Notes: generated from the letters alone by a model not told the origin. 5,983 nt of DNA from Lentisphaeria bacterium (GCA_016287975.1 JAEEXV010000106.1:1-5983), one strand, 5' to 3'. Shown: positions 1 to 5,983, counted from the first letter of the stretch. Program-made: numbers and translations.

Positions 1-1
1 G

Positions 2-655
2 ATCCTGCCGCGCTGCCGCGGCGTCTGGCTGCGCGACCCCCAGAGCGCCGCCGTCCTCGCCGACCTGGGCTTCCCCGACGCGGGCGTCGCCGCCGACACC
101 GCGTTCCTGCTGCGGCCGTCGACGCATTTCCCCGCCCCCGCCGTCCCGACGCTCGGGCTCTGCATCTCGACCCAGCGCCAGGTGAGGGATCTCGACGGCG
201 TGCGCGCCATGCTCGAAGCCGTGCGCGCCGCGGGCGCGCGGGTGCTCGGCATCCCGATGAACCCGAAGACCGACCGACCGCTCCTGGAGAGCCTCGGCGT
301 CGACTGCATCCGCGGCACCACCCCCCAGGCGGCCATCGACGCCGCCGCGCAGTGCAGCGTCGTCCTCTCCAGCCGGCTGCACCTGCTGATTCTCGCCGCC
401 AACGCGGGCACCCCCGTCCTGGGAATCGCGCGCGGCGCCAAAGTCGCCAACTGGCTCGACAACTTCGGACGCACCGTCGAGGGCGGCTTCGCCGACTGCG
501 ACTGGAAGGCCGCCACCCGCCATGTGCTCGCCGCCCTCCAGAACCGCGGCGACTGGGACGACGTCCGCCAGCAGGCATACGCGCGCCTCGAGCAGCGCTT
601 TGAAAATGCGCGACGCGAATTCATCGCCCAGTTAACGCTAATCCCAGGTGTCTGA
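2..655 (+). CDS. Polysaccharide pyruvyl transferase family protein (CsaB-like), C-terminal part; 5' end outside window
   Basis: The reading frame is open from base 2 to the TGA at 653-655, giving 217 residues of a protein whose N-terminus lies upstream. Two family hallmarks are visible. Near the start is the segment VWLRDPQSAAVLADLG (about residues 8-23), followed by a D-T-A-F-L-L stretch. Around positions 368-460 is SSRLHLLILAANAGTPVLGI, followed by AKVANWLDNFG. These match the R-D-x-x-S and S/G-x-R-L-H...P-V-x-G-I...K-V blocks of the PS_pyruv_trans family (CsaB, WcaK/AmsJ). Known members transfer pyruvate from phosphoenolpyruvate to a sugar of a cell-wall or exopolysaccharide, usually in the cytoplasm before export. 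The usual tyrosine-aspartate-proline before K-V is replaced here by A-R-G-A, so the acceptor may differ. The tail after the motif is a typical charged helix. Family assignment is firm; substrate is unknown. A 162-nt gap containing repeats separates it from the next gene, so it is probably a separate or terminal transcription unit. Confidence 0.85.
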   Translation: MLPRCRGVWLRDPQSAAVLADLGFPDAGVAADTAFLLRPSTHFPAPAVPTLGLCISTQRQVRDLDGVRAMLEAVRAAGARVLGIPMNPKTDRPLLESLGVDCIRGTTPQAAIDAAAQCSVVLSSRLHLLILAANAGTPVLGIARGAKVANWLDNFGRTVEGGFADCDWKAATRHVLAALQNRGDWDDVRQQAYARLEQRFENARREFIAQLTLIPGV

Positions 656-664
656 AAGTCTCAA

Positions 665-734
665 GGGGCCCCAGGGTCGTGGGTCCCAGGGTCGTGGGTC
701 CCAGGGTCGTGGGTCTGGAGTCCAGGGTTGTGGG
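665..734 (+). other. Putative G-quadruplex-forming tract
   Basis: The + strand carries evenly spaced G-tracts: GGGG at 665-668, then GGG at 674, 681, 689, 696, 704, 711, 725 and 732. Within the perfect repeats the loops alternate between 4 nt (TCGT) and 5 nt (TCCCA). Four or more consecutive tracts therefore satisfy the usual G3+N1-7 quadruplex pattern. It sits on the coding strand upstream of the thioesterase gene, where a folded G-tract could affect transcription or replication. The sequence pattern is direct; folding and function are inferred. Confidence 0.5.
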
Positions 735-736
735 CC
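671..736 (+). repeat. 15-bp tandem repeat, three perfect copies plus one degenerate copy
   Basis: The unit CCAGGGTCGTGGGTC occurs perfectly at 671-685, 686-700 and 701-715. After a 6-nt interruption a degenerate copy (CCAGGGTTGTGGGCC) lies at 722-736. Weaker relatives flank it on both sides (GGGGCCCCAGG just upstream, GTCCCAAGGGTCCC at 742-755). It is noncoding, lying 16 nt after the pyruvyl transferase stop and ending 82 nt before the thioesterase ATG. The copies are head to tail with no spacers. This suggests slippage-type expansion, and copy number could vary between strains. Confidence 0.9.
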
Positions 737-777
737 CAAGTGTCCCAAGGGTCCCGATTGTCTGACGCTCCCGCCAG

Positions 778-817
778 TTCCCAGTCAAATTCCCAAATTC
801 AGGATTATATTCTCCGC
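778..817 (+). promoter_or_regulatory. AT-rich stretch, possible promoter for the thioesterase-RdgC-acpS cluster
   Basis: In an otherwise very GC-rich window, this block just before the ATG at 818 is AT-rich and contains ATTATATT (804-811), a plausible -10-like element (TATATT at 806-811). No convincing -35 hexamer lies at the right distance, and a start here would leave a nearly leaderless mRNA. AGGA at 801-804 is the only purine-rich candidate ribosome site, but it is about 13 nt from the ATG. Position and composition support a control region; the exact elements are uncertain. Confidence 0.25.
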
Positions 818-1555
818 ATGACGATGGAACTCTTCACGCAGAACTACCGGGTGAGATACAGCGAGGCGGACCGCAACGGCCGCCTCAAACTGCGCTCGCT
901 TCTCGACTACGCGCAGGACATCGCGGCGCTCCACGCCGCCCGCCTGGGCGCGGGGATGGCGGCGCTGAACGCCGCCAGCAAGTCCTGGGTACTGTCGCGC
1001 CTGCGCATCCGCATCGCGCGCTATCCCGAAGTCGGCGAGGCGCTGGAACTGGCGACCTGGCCCTCGGGCATCGACCGCCTCTTCGCGTGCCGCGAAATCC
1101 GCTTCCGCGACGCCGCGGGCGCGGAGTTCGCCGCCGCGACCACGCAGTGGCTGGTCATCGACACCCAGTCCGCACGAATCCTCCCGCCGAACCAGGAGTT
1201 CCATGCGCTCCCCGACGAATCCGACCGCCTCCCGCCCGCCTTCCCCGAACTCGCCAAGCTGCGCCCCGTCGCCACGCCCGAAGTCCGCCGCTGGCGCATC
1301 GGCGAATCCCGCATCGACGTCAACCGACACCTCAACAACGCCGAATATGCGGCGCTCCTGCAGGACGCCCTGGGGCCAGGACGCTATCCCGCCGAACTCC
1401 AGATCAACTACCAGAAGGCCATCCCCCCCGAAACCGAGACCGTCCTCTTTGGCGGCCTCGACGAAAACGGCGCCTTCCTCTACACTGGGTGCGCCGACGG
1501 CGCGCCCGCCTTCACCGCGGCGGGTTTCCTCCTGCCAGAACCTCCGAACCACTGA
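818..1555 (+). CDS. Acyl-ACP thioesterase (FatA/FatB-type, double hotdog)
   Basis: A 245-residue protein that should hydrolyse the thioester of long-chain acyl-ACP in the cytoplasm, releasing free fatty acid. The length fits bacterial members (about 240-260). The first hotdog repeat covers about residues 5-120: an R-Y-S-E-A-D-R-N-G segment, then YAQDIAALHAARLG (31-44), SWVLSRLRIRI (56-66), a Y-P-x-x-G-E turn (69-74) and TWP (80-82). These are typical of the Acyl-ACP_TE family. The second repeat, about 158-240, has the catalytic block D167-V-N169-R-H171-L-N-N, matching the D-x-N-x-H-x-N-N signature. In the following INYQKAI segment (Y198-I202), the acidic residue common in the family (Y-x-K-E) appears to be Ala201. 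Start: ATG 818 was chosen because homology begins within a few residues. An upstream TTG at 728 would place about 30 low-complexity residues inside the repeat array, and ATG 824 is an alternative. The next gene follows after 18 nt. acpS two genes downstream supports a fatty-acid role. Confidence 0.87.
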   Translation: MTMELFTQNYRVRYSEADRNGRLKLRSLLDYAQDIAALHAARLGAGMAALNAASKSWVLSRLRIRIARYPEVGEALELATWPSGIDRLFACREIRFRDAAGAEFAAATTQWLVIDTQSARILPPNQEFHALPDESDRLPPAFPELAKLRPVATPEVRRWRIGESRIDVNRHLNNAEYAALLQDALGPGRYPAELQINYQKAIPPETETVLFGGLDENGAFLYTGCADGAPAFTAAGFLLPEPPNH

Positions 1556-1573
1556 ATACAGGTAAATATCACC

Positions 1574-2677
1574 ATGGGATTCGAAAAAGGCAACCTCTCC
1601 TTCCGCATCTGCGCACTCCCCGACGCCCTCCCCAAGAACGCCCTGGAGCGCCTGCACGCCGACCGCGCCGCCTCGCTCGACCAGACCACCGACGAGCCCT
1701 CCTGGGGATGGGTCTCGGGACGCCATCTCCTCGAAAACCAGATCAACGAGGACACCTCCAAGATCGGGCCGTATCTGCACATCTGCCTGCGGCAGGCCGT
1801 GCGAAAGGTGCCCGCCTCGCTGCTGAACGCCGAATGCCGCCTCACCGAGCTCGCCGAACTGAAGGCGGGCGGCAAGGACCACCTCGACCGCAAGCGCCGC
1901 AAGGCCATCAAGGAGGAGATCCGCGAAAAGCTCCTGCCCACGATGCCGCCCTCCATCTCAGGCTCCTACGTCGCCGTCGACCCCGTCTCGGGCTTCCTCT
2001 ACACCACCGCCACCAGCGCCAAGCAGCTCGACATCCTCGCGGGATACTTCTCCAAGGCCATGGGCTTCGACCCCGTCCCGATGACCCCCGACAACCTCGC
2101 CACCCTCAAATACGAGACCGACCCCGGCGCCCTCCCCGCCGTCAACATCTCCCCCGCCATCGACGACAACACGGGCGCCACCGGCCTCCTCGGCGAGAAC
2201 TTCCTCACCTGGCTCTGGTTCTTCCAGGAGGAACACCAGGGCATCCTCCCCCCCACCAAACTCGGCGACTTCAGCCTGCTCGTCGACGGCCCACTCACCT
2301 TCGTCGCCGAGGGCGGCGGCGCCTTCGAAAGCAGCCTCCGCAAGGGCACCCCCACCATCTCCGCCGAGGCGCGCTCTGCCATGCTCGTCGGCAAGAAACT
2401 GCGCTCCGCCAAACTCATCCTCGCCCGCGAAAAAGGCGAGGAATGGAGCTGCACCCTCGACGCCAGCCAGTTCGTCTTCAAGGGCCTCCACCTCCCGGAA
2501 GGCGATTCCTTCGACCCCGAGGGCGTCTTCACTGGACGCATGGCCAACCTCGACATCTTCCGCCAGGTCATCTTCGAACTCTTCCACCTCTACTTGACCA
2601 TCGTCTCCGACCCCGCCAAGCGCGCCGACTACCAGAAGAAGGCCAAGCACTGGGTCCAGGAGCACGAACAGCGGTAG
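1574..2677 (+). CDS. RdgC-like protein (recombination-associated / putative DNA-binding), divergent and enlarged
   Basis: A 367-residue soluble protein with no signal peptide or membrane segment. Its middle matches the RdgC pattern in order. S-W-G-W-V at 43-47 resembles the G-W-V-P-P block. VPASLLNAE (79-87) resembles the I/L-P-x-x-V-I/N-x-E block. A very basic helix with DRKRRKAIKEEIREKLLP at 105-122 resembles the K-x-x-R-R-x-L-K-E-x-V-x-x-x-L-L-P block. AVDPVSGFLYTTATSAKQLD (134-153) matches the W-I-D-x-V-N-G-L-x-x-x-D-x-A-S-A-K block. The C-terminal half keeps a K-L-x-x-A-K-L-x-L then F-x-F-K-G-L-H-L-P order. E. coli RdgC (about 303 residues) is a ring-shaped dimer that binds duplex DNA and restrains RecA. 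This protein is about 60 residues longer, mainly between about 160 and 250. ATG 1574 follows a weak AGG (1560-1562). It sits between two ACP genes with 18- and 9-nt gaps, an unexpected neighbourhood. The assignment is from motif order, not a search; biochemical activity is uncertain. Confidence 0.7.
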   Translation: MGFEKGNLSFRICALPDALPKNALERLHADRAASLDQTTDEPSWGWVSGRHLLENQINEDTSKIGPYLHICLRQAVRKVPASLLNAECRLTELAELKAGGKDHLDRKRRKAIKEEIREKLLPTMPPSISGSYVAVDPVSGFLYTTATSAKQLDILAGYFSKAMGFDPVPMTPDNLATLKYETDPGALPAVNISPAIDDNTGATGLLGENFLTWLWFFQEEHQGILPPTKLGDFSLLVDGPLTFVAEGGGAFESSLRKGTPTISAEARSAMLVGKKLRSAKLILAREKGEEWSCTLDASQFVFKGLHLPEGDSFDPEGVFTGRMANLDIFRQVIFELFHLYLTIVSDPAKRADYQKKAKHWVQEHEQR

Positions 2678-2686
2678 CCCCCCAGA

Positions 2687-3085
2687 ATGACCGCCCCCAA
2701 CGCCATCCTCGGACTCGGCACCGACATCGTCGAAATCGAACGCCTCCGACAGTCGCTGGAACGCACGGGCGACGCCTTCCTCGCGAAGGTCTACACGGAC
2801 GCGGAGCGCGCGGCGATGCCGCCGCAGGGGCCGCGGCGGCTGGAGTACCTCGCGGGACGCTGGGCCGCCAAGGAGGCTCTCGCCAAGGCCCTCGGCACTG
2901 GAATCACCTCCGAATGCCGCCTCGACGAAATCTCCGTCCGCAACGACCCCGAGAACGGGCGCCCCGAGATGACCCTCGCGGGCGCGGCCGCCGCCACGGC
3001 CGCCCGCCTCGGCGTGCGCGCCATCCACCTCTCCATCTCCCACGAGCGCCACTACGCCGTCGCCACCGTCCTCGTCACCGCCTGA
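2687..3085 (+). CDS. acpS: Holo-[acyl-carrier-protein] synthase (4'-phosphopantetheinyl transferase AcpS)
   Basis: A 132-residue cytoplasmic enzyme that transfers the 4'-phosphopantetheine arm of CoA to a conserved serine of apo-ACP, producing active holo-ACP for fatty acid synthesis. All family marks are present. The N-terminal LGLGTDIVEIERL (8-20) carries metal ligand Asp13. GRWAAKEALAKALGTGI (57-73) carries Glu63 and the CoA-binding Lys62. A G-R-P-E block lies at 91-94, and the end IHLSISHERHYAVATV (113-128) contains the S-x-S-H motif. Length is normal (about 120-135), so it is intact. It starts 9 nt after the RdgC-like stop, with a C-run and no Shine-Dalgarno sequence in front, which suggests translational coupling. 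It lies one gene downstream of an acyl-ACP thioesterase, consistent with a lipid-metabolism cluster. The stop is TGA at 3083-3085. Confidence 0.97.
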   Translation: MTAPNAILGLGTDIVEIERLRQSLERTGDAFLAKVYTDAERAAMPPQGPRRLEYLAGRWAAKEALAKALGTGITSECRLDEISVRNDPENGRPEMTLAGAAAATAARLGVRAIHLSISHERHYAVATVLVTA

Positions 3086-3127
3086 CGGACTGCGGCGGCG
3101 TTCCTCCTCCAGCCTGCCCTCCTCGCC

Positions 3128-5983
3128 ATGAAGCAACTCCTCTGCCTGTTTCTCTCCCTCGCCTGCCTCTCCGCCGCCGAAGAACTGCTGAAGCAGGGCT
3201 TCGCGGACATCGCCAAGCCCGTCGCCTGCAAGGTGTCATACGAGAAGCGGGACGGGCGGACGGTCCTGGTCGCGGAGGGGAACTCCTCCGACGCAGACTC
3301 GTCTAGGACGAACTCCCGCTATCTGCAGTTCACCCTGAAGTTCAAGCGGCCCGTCTCGCTGGTCGGCAAGTCCCTGCTGATCCAGGCGGACTACGCCGCC
3401 CGCGTGGAGGACTCCCATTTCTTCGTGCGCGGCTTCAACGTCGGCGAGCGCAAGACGCCGTGGAGCTTCCATCTGAATCTCGCCCGCCATTTCAGCATCC
3501 TCCCCGACCACACCCTCGTCCTCACCACTGGCGCCAGCGGCGCCGCCCGATGGGAGCGCGAACTCCTCGGCGGCAATCCCCCCGACAAGGTCTCCTCCCT
3601 CCAGTTCTTCATCAGCACCCGCCAGCCCAACAACCCCATCCGCCTCACCATCCACTCCCTTCGACTGACCAAGGCCATGGACACCAGCAAAGACAGGATC
3701 ATCGGATTCTCCTCCTTGAAGGAAAACTGGGAAAAGGTTGACAAGCCCGCCCCCCTCCCCGCTGAAACCATCCTCGTCAAGGACGGCGCCGCGCAGTTCG
3801 ACCTCATCCACCCCGATTCGCCCGCCGGACGCCAGGCCGCCAGGCGCATCGCCGACGCCATCGCCGACGCCTGCCCCGGCGCCAAGCCGCCGCGCCTCAT
3901 CCCAGGCACCTTGAAGGAGCGCGTGCCCGAGCGCACCGCCATCTTCCTCGGCAACATCTACGACAACCCCGCGATGCTGACCCTCTACGCGCGCCGCGCC
4001 ATCATCGCCGACAGGAAATGGCCTGGCCGCGGCGGCCACGTCGTCCGCACCGTCTTCGAGCCCTTCCGCCGCGGCGCCGACGCCATCGCCCTCGAAGCCA
4101 GCGACGACGCGGGGCTCGCCCAGGTCGCCGACGCCTTCTGCCGCCTCCTCGGCGCCTCCGCCCGCAGGCAGGGAAGCGACCTCTTTCTGCCGCGCCTCTT
4201 CGAGCAGAAACTCCCCGACGGCTACGACCCGCCCAAATTCCGCAAGACATACGTCGCCGACGGCCTTGCGAAGGCCCGCCAGATCCTCGCCGAGGGCAAG
4301 CACACCAGCCTCGGCGGCCATCTCGCCACCATCGCCAAGAACTATCTCACCTGGCAGAATCCGCTTGACGCCAGACTCTACGTCGAAGTCTGCCGCCTTT
4401 ATCGGAAGAGCGCCGTCGCCGACCCCAGCAAATACGGCGGCCCCTGGGGCTTCGACAGCGACTTCCCCTCCGTCTACGCCATCGCGGGCTGGGACCTCAT
4501 CGAACACGACCCCGCCCTCACCGCCGAGGACCGCCTCGAAGCCGAGCGCTGCCTGATCGGCTGGCTGAACCAGGCCATCGCCGCCGAGGCCTCAGGCGGC
4601 CTCCAGTTCAACGGCGTCGTCGGAAACCACCTGACCTTCTGCTCCATGGGCACCATGATGGGCGGACTCTACTTCTCCAAAGCCCATCCCGAACTCGCCA
4701 CCCCCGCGGACTGGCTCGCCATCGCGCGCTACAACTTCCACCGCCAGATCGTCGCGGGAAAGGTCAGCGACGACTGCGACAGCTACCAGTGGCTGACCTG
4801 GCACCACTGCGCCGTCTACTCCCTCGCCATGCCCGACGACACCTTCTTCACCTTCCAATGCCCCTCGGGGCGCACCACCGCCAGCCAGGGCGTCTATGTC
4901 TGCGGCCACACCATGGACAGCCTCTGGACGCAGGCCCCCTACGGCGACGACGGCGGCTGGGCCTCCTCGGGCTCCGACCTCCCCTTCCTGCGCATGGTCT
5001 TCGCCGCCACCCGCGACCCCCTCGCCGAAACCATCCTCGCCCTCAAGACGGAGCGCTGGAAACGCGACGTGCAGCACCCTGGCATCAGCGGATCCAAGCG
5101 CACCGACCTCCCTGGCGTCGGCGACTACAACGGAGACTACCGCTCCCGCCCCGAACCCTCCCTCGAAGGCCTCCAGGTCATCCCGCTCGACCCCGTCTAC
5201 CGAAAGACCCACGTCTCCCCGATGCCCGTCCCGCCCCTCGAACGCTGCTTCGACAAGCTCGCCTTCCGCAAGGCCCTCAAGACAGGCGCATTCTACGCGC
5301 TCGTCGACGGCGTCAACAACGGCGGGCACCGCCATGAGGACGCCGCCAGCATCCTCCGCCTCACCCTCCACGACCGCGAATGGCTGATGGAGAACGGATA
5401 CACCAAGCCCCAGCAGAAATTCCACAACACCCTGCTCTTCCTGGCGGACGGGCAGGCCTTCTCCCTGCCCGACTACGTCGAACTCGTCGACCAGGGCGAC
5501 ACCAAAGACTTCGCCTGGGCGACCGTCCGCGCCAGCGGCTTCGGCCCCGCCGACTGGACGCGGCGCCTCTACTGGCTCAAGGCCGAGGACGCGCTCGTGG
5601 TCGTCGACGACCTCAAGGCCCGCAGGGACGCCTTCGCGCAGGTGCGCCAGCGCTGGAACGGCGTCGGCGTCTGCACCGTCCGCAACGACGGCATCCACCT
5701 GGTCCAGAAGGGGCCCTCCTTCCGCATCCAGTGCTGGGACAACACGCACCTCACCCGCCAGTCCGACCCCGAGTTCGGCCAGGGCTGGAACAACTATCCC
5801 TTCGCCGCCAAGACCGCGCACATCCTCGACCAGAACTTCGAGGGAGCGCTGAAGGCGGGCGCCTCCGTCGTGATGGGCGCCCTCCTCCACGGCAGCGCCG
5901 AGGGCGACACCCCGCCCTGGGCCTTCCAGCGCGAGGCCGACGGCTTCACCGTCGACACTGGCAGGCGCCGCTACCGCGTCGCC
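3128..5983 (+). CDS. Secreted multidomain heparinase II/III-like protein (probable polysaccharide lyase), 3' end outside window
   Basis: The frame is open from ATG 3128 to the window end (952 residues, no stop). Residues 1-17 form a signal peptide (K2, hydrophobic core, S-A-A before E18), so it is exported. About 20-205 is probably a beta-sandwich, possibly carbohydrate-binding. About 213-345 resembles the small alpha/beta domain that precedes GH67 or GH20 catalytic domains (starts ETILVKDG, ends with a G-x-x-x-V-A-D-A-F-C-R-L-L helix). About 370-690 looks like an alpha/alpha toroid, with N500-H501 and Y553 (D-S-Y-Q-W). That spacing resembles the Asn-His and Tyr of alginate lyases and heparinase II. 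From about 700 a Hepar_II_III-like beta-sandwich has G-H734-x-H736-x-D738-x-x-S741 and H766-N767-T. Such enzymes cleave uronate-containing glycans by beta-elimination, often in the periplasm. Substrate and PL family cannot be read here. It follows acpS by 42 pyrimidine-rich nt without a Shine-Dalgarno sequence. Confidence 0.82.
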   Translation, partial: MKQLLCLFLSLACLSAAEELLKQGFADIAKPVACKVSYEKRDGRTVLVAEGNSSDADSSRTNSRYLQFTLKFKRPVSLVGKSLLIQADYAARVEDSHFFVRGFNVGERKTPWSFHLNLARHFSILPDHTLVLTTGASGAARWERELLGGNPPDKVSSLQFFISTRQPNNPIRLTIHSLRLTKAMDTSKDRIIGFSSLKENWEKVDKPAPLPAETILVKDGAAQFDLIHPDSPAGRQAARRIADAIADACPGAKPPRLIPGTLKERVPERTAIFLGNIYDNPAMLTLYARRAIIADRKWPGRGGHVVRTVFEPFRRGADAIALEASDDAGLAQVADAFCRLLGASARRQGSDLFLPRLFEQKLPDGYDPPKFRKTYVADGLAKARQILAEGKHTSLGGHLATIAKNYLTWQNPLDARLYVEVCRLYRKSAVADPSKYGGPWGFDSDFPSVYAIAGWDLIEHDPALTAEDRLEAERCLIGWLNQAIAAEASGGLQFNGVVGNHLTFCSMGTMMGGLYFSKAHPELATPADWLAIARYNFHRQIVAGKVSDDCDSYQWLTWHHCAVYSLAMPDDTFFTFQCPSGRTTASQGVYVCGHTMDSLWTQAPYGDDGGWASSGSDLPFLRMVFAATRDPLAETILALKTERWKRDVQHPGISGSKRTDLPGVGDYNGDYRSRPEPSLEGLQVIPLDPVYRKTHVSPMPVPPLERCFDKLAFRKALKTGAFYALVDGVNNGGHRHEDAASILRLTLHDREWLMENGYTKPQQKFHNTLLFLADGQAFSLPDYVELVDQGDTKDFAWATVRASGFGPADWTRRLYWLKAEDALVVVDDLKARRDAFAQVRQRWNGVGVCTVRNDGIHLVQKGPSFRIQCWDNTHLTRQSDPEFGQGWNNYPFAAKTAHILDQNFEGALKAGASVVMGALLHGSAEGDTPPWAFQREADGFTVDTGRRRYRVA

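Noticed and set aside
671..736. CRISPR array
   Set aside because: Units are 15 bp, directly abutting and without spacers, and no cas gene is visible.
656..740. Rho-independent terminator after the pyruvyl transferase gene
   Set aside because: Palindromes GGGGCCCC (665-672) and TGGGCCCA (731-738) are short and not followed by a T-run, so no convincing terminator can be called.
728..817. Extended N-terminus for the thioesterase from TTG 728
   Set aside because: The extra 30 residues would be encoded by the tandem-repeat edge and the AT-rich block. Family homology begins just after ATG 818.
785..1882. Long minus-strand ORF over the thioesterase gene
   Set aside because: It is antisense to a gene with clear family motifs. 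Its sequence is low-complexity (G, E, V, A, R rich), as expected from the complement of C-ending codons.
1958..3136. Minus-strand ORF opposite the RdgC-like and acpS genes
   Set aside because: It is antisense to acpS, which is unambiguous, and has Gly/Glu/Val-rich composition without recognisable motifs.
3128..3178. Lipoprotein signal with Cys13 as the lipidated residue
   Set aside because: The residues before Cys13 are S-L-A. The -3 position is not the usual Leu and the hydrophobic segment would be too short. A standard signal peptide cut after A17 fits better.
1087..3306. 739-codon + strand ORF in another frame spanning three genes
   Set aside because: It is rich in Arg, Pro and His with no domain pattern. 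It overlaps three well-supported genes and is open only because stop codons are rare at this GC content.
3236..4507. Minus-strand ORF opposite the lyase gene (and a similar one at 4592-5890)
   Set aside because: The + strand frame is continuous for 952 codons with a signal peptide and catalytic motifs. The antisense frames show only mirror-composition protein.

Overview
The window is GC-rich (about two-thirds G+C by eye), with strongly C-ending codons (GCC, CTC, ATC, ACC, CCC) on the + strand. It holds five genes, all on + and all in the same reading frame. The outer two are cut by the window edges. The long minus-strand and alternate-frame ORFs are GC-driven shadows. The gene set (CsaB-like pyruvyl transferase, bacterial acyl-ACP thioesterase, large secreted heparinase II/III-type lyase), the weak Shine-Dalgarno signals and the composition suggest a Gram-negative, polysaccharide-using bacterium. 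The PVC group (Lentisphaerota, Kiritimatiellota, Planctomycetota) is plausible, but this is an inference with low confidence.

Layout: 2-655 is the C-terminal part of a polysaccharide pyruvyl transferase family protein. Positions 656-817 are the only sizeable intergenic gap. It contains three perfect 15-bp tandem repeats plus degenerate copies, which form a run of evenly spaced GGG tracts with G-quadruplex potential. An AT-rich stretch follows, just before the next gene. Positions 818-3085 hold three closely packed genes: an acyl-ACP thioesterase, a divergent RdgC-like DNA-binding protein and holo-ACP synthase (acpS). After a 42-nt pyrimidine-rich gap, 3128-5983 encodes at least 952 residues of a secreted multidomain heparinase II/III-like protein that runs off the window.

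How the genes fit together: the thioesterase acts on acyl-ACP and AcpS makes holo-ACP, so two of the three clustered genes serve ACP-dependent fatty acid metabolism. The RdgC-like gene between them has no obvious link to that pathway. The flanking genes concern surface or extracellular polysaccharide: pyruvylation on one side, probable uronate-polysaccharide cleavage on the other. Gaps of 18, 9 and 42 nt suggest the last four genes could be co-transcribed.

No defence system, CRISPR array, RNA gene or mobile element is visible. The most unusual window-wide signal is a strong shortage of the tetranucleotide CCGG (7 occurrences, against about 50 for its composition-matched partner GGCC). Thr, Pro, Ala and Ser codons change before Gly in a way that avoids creating it.
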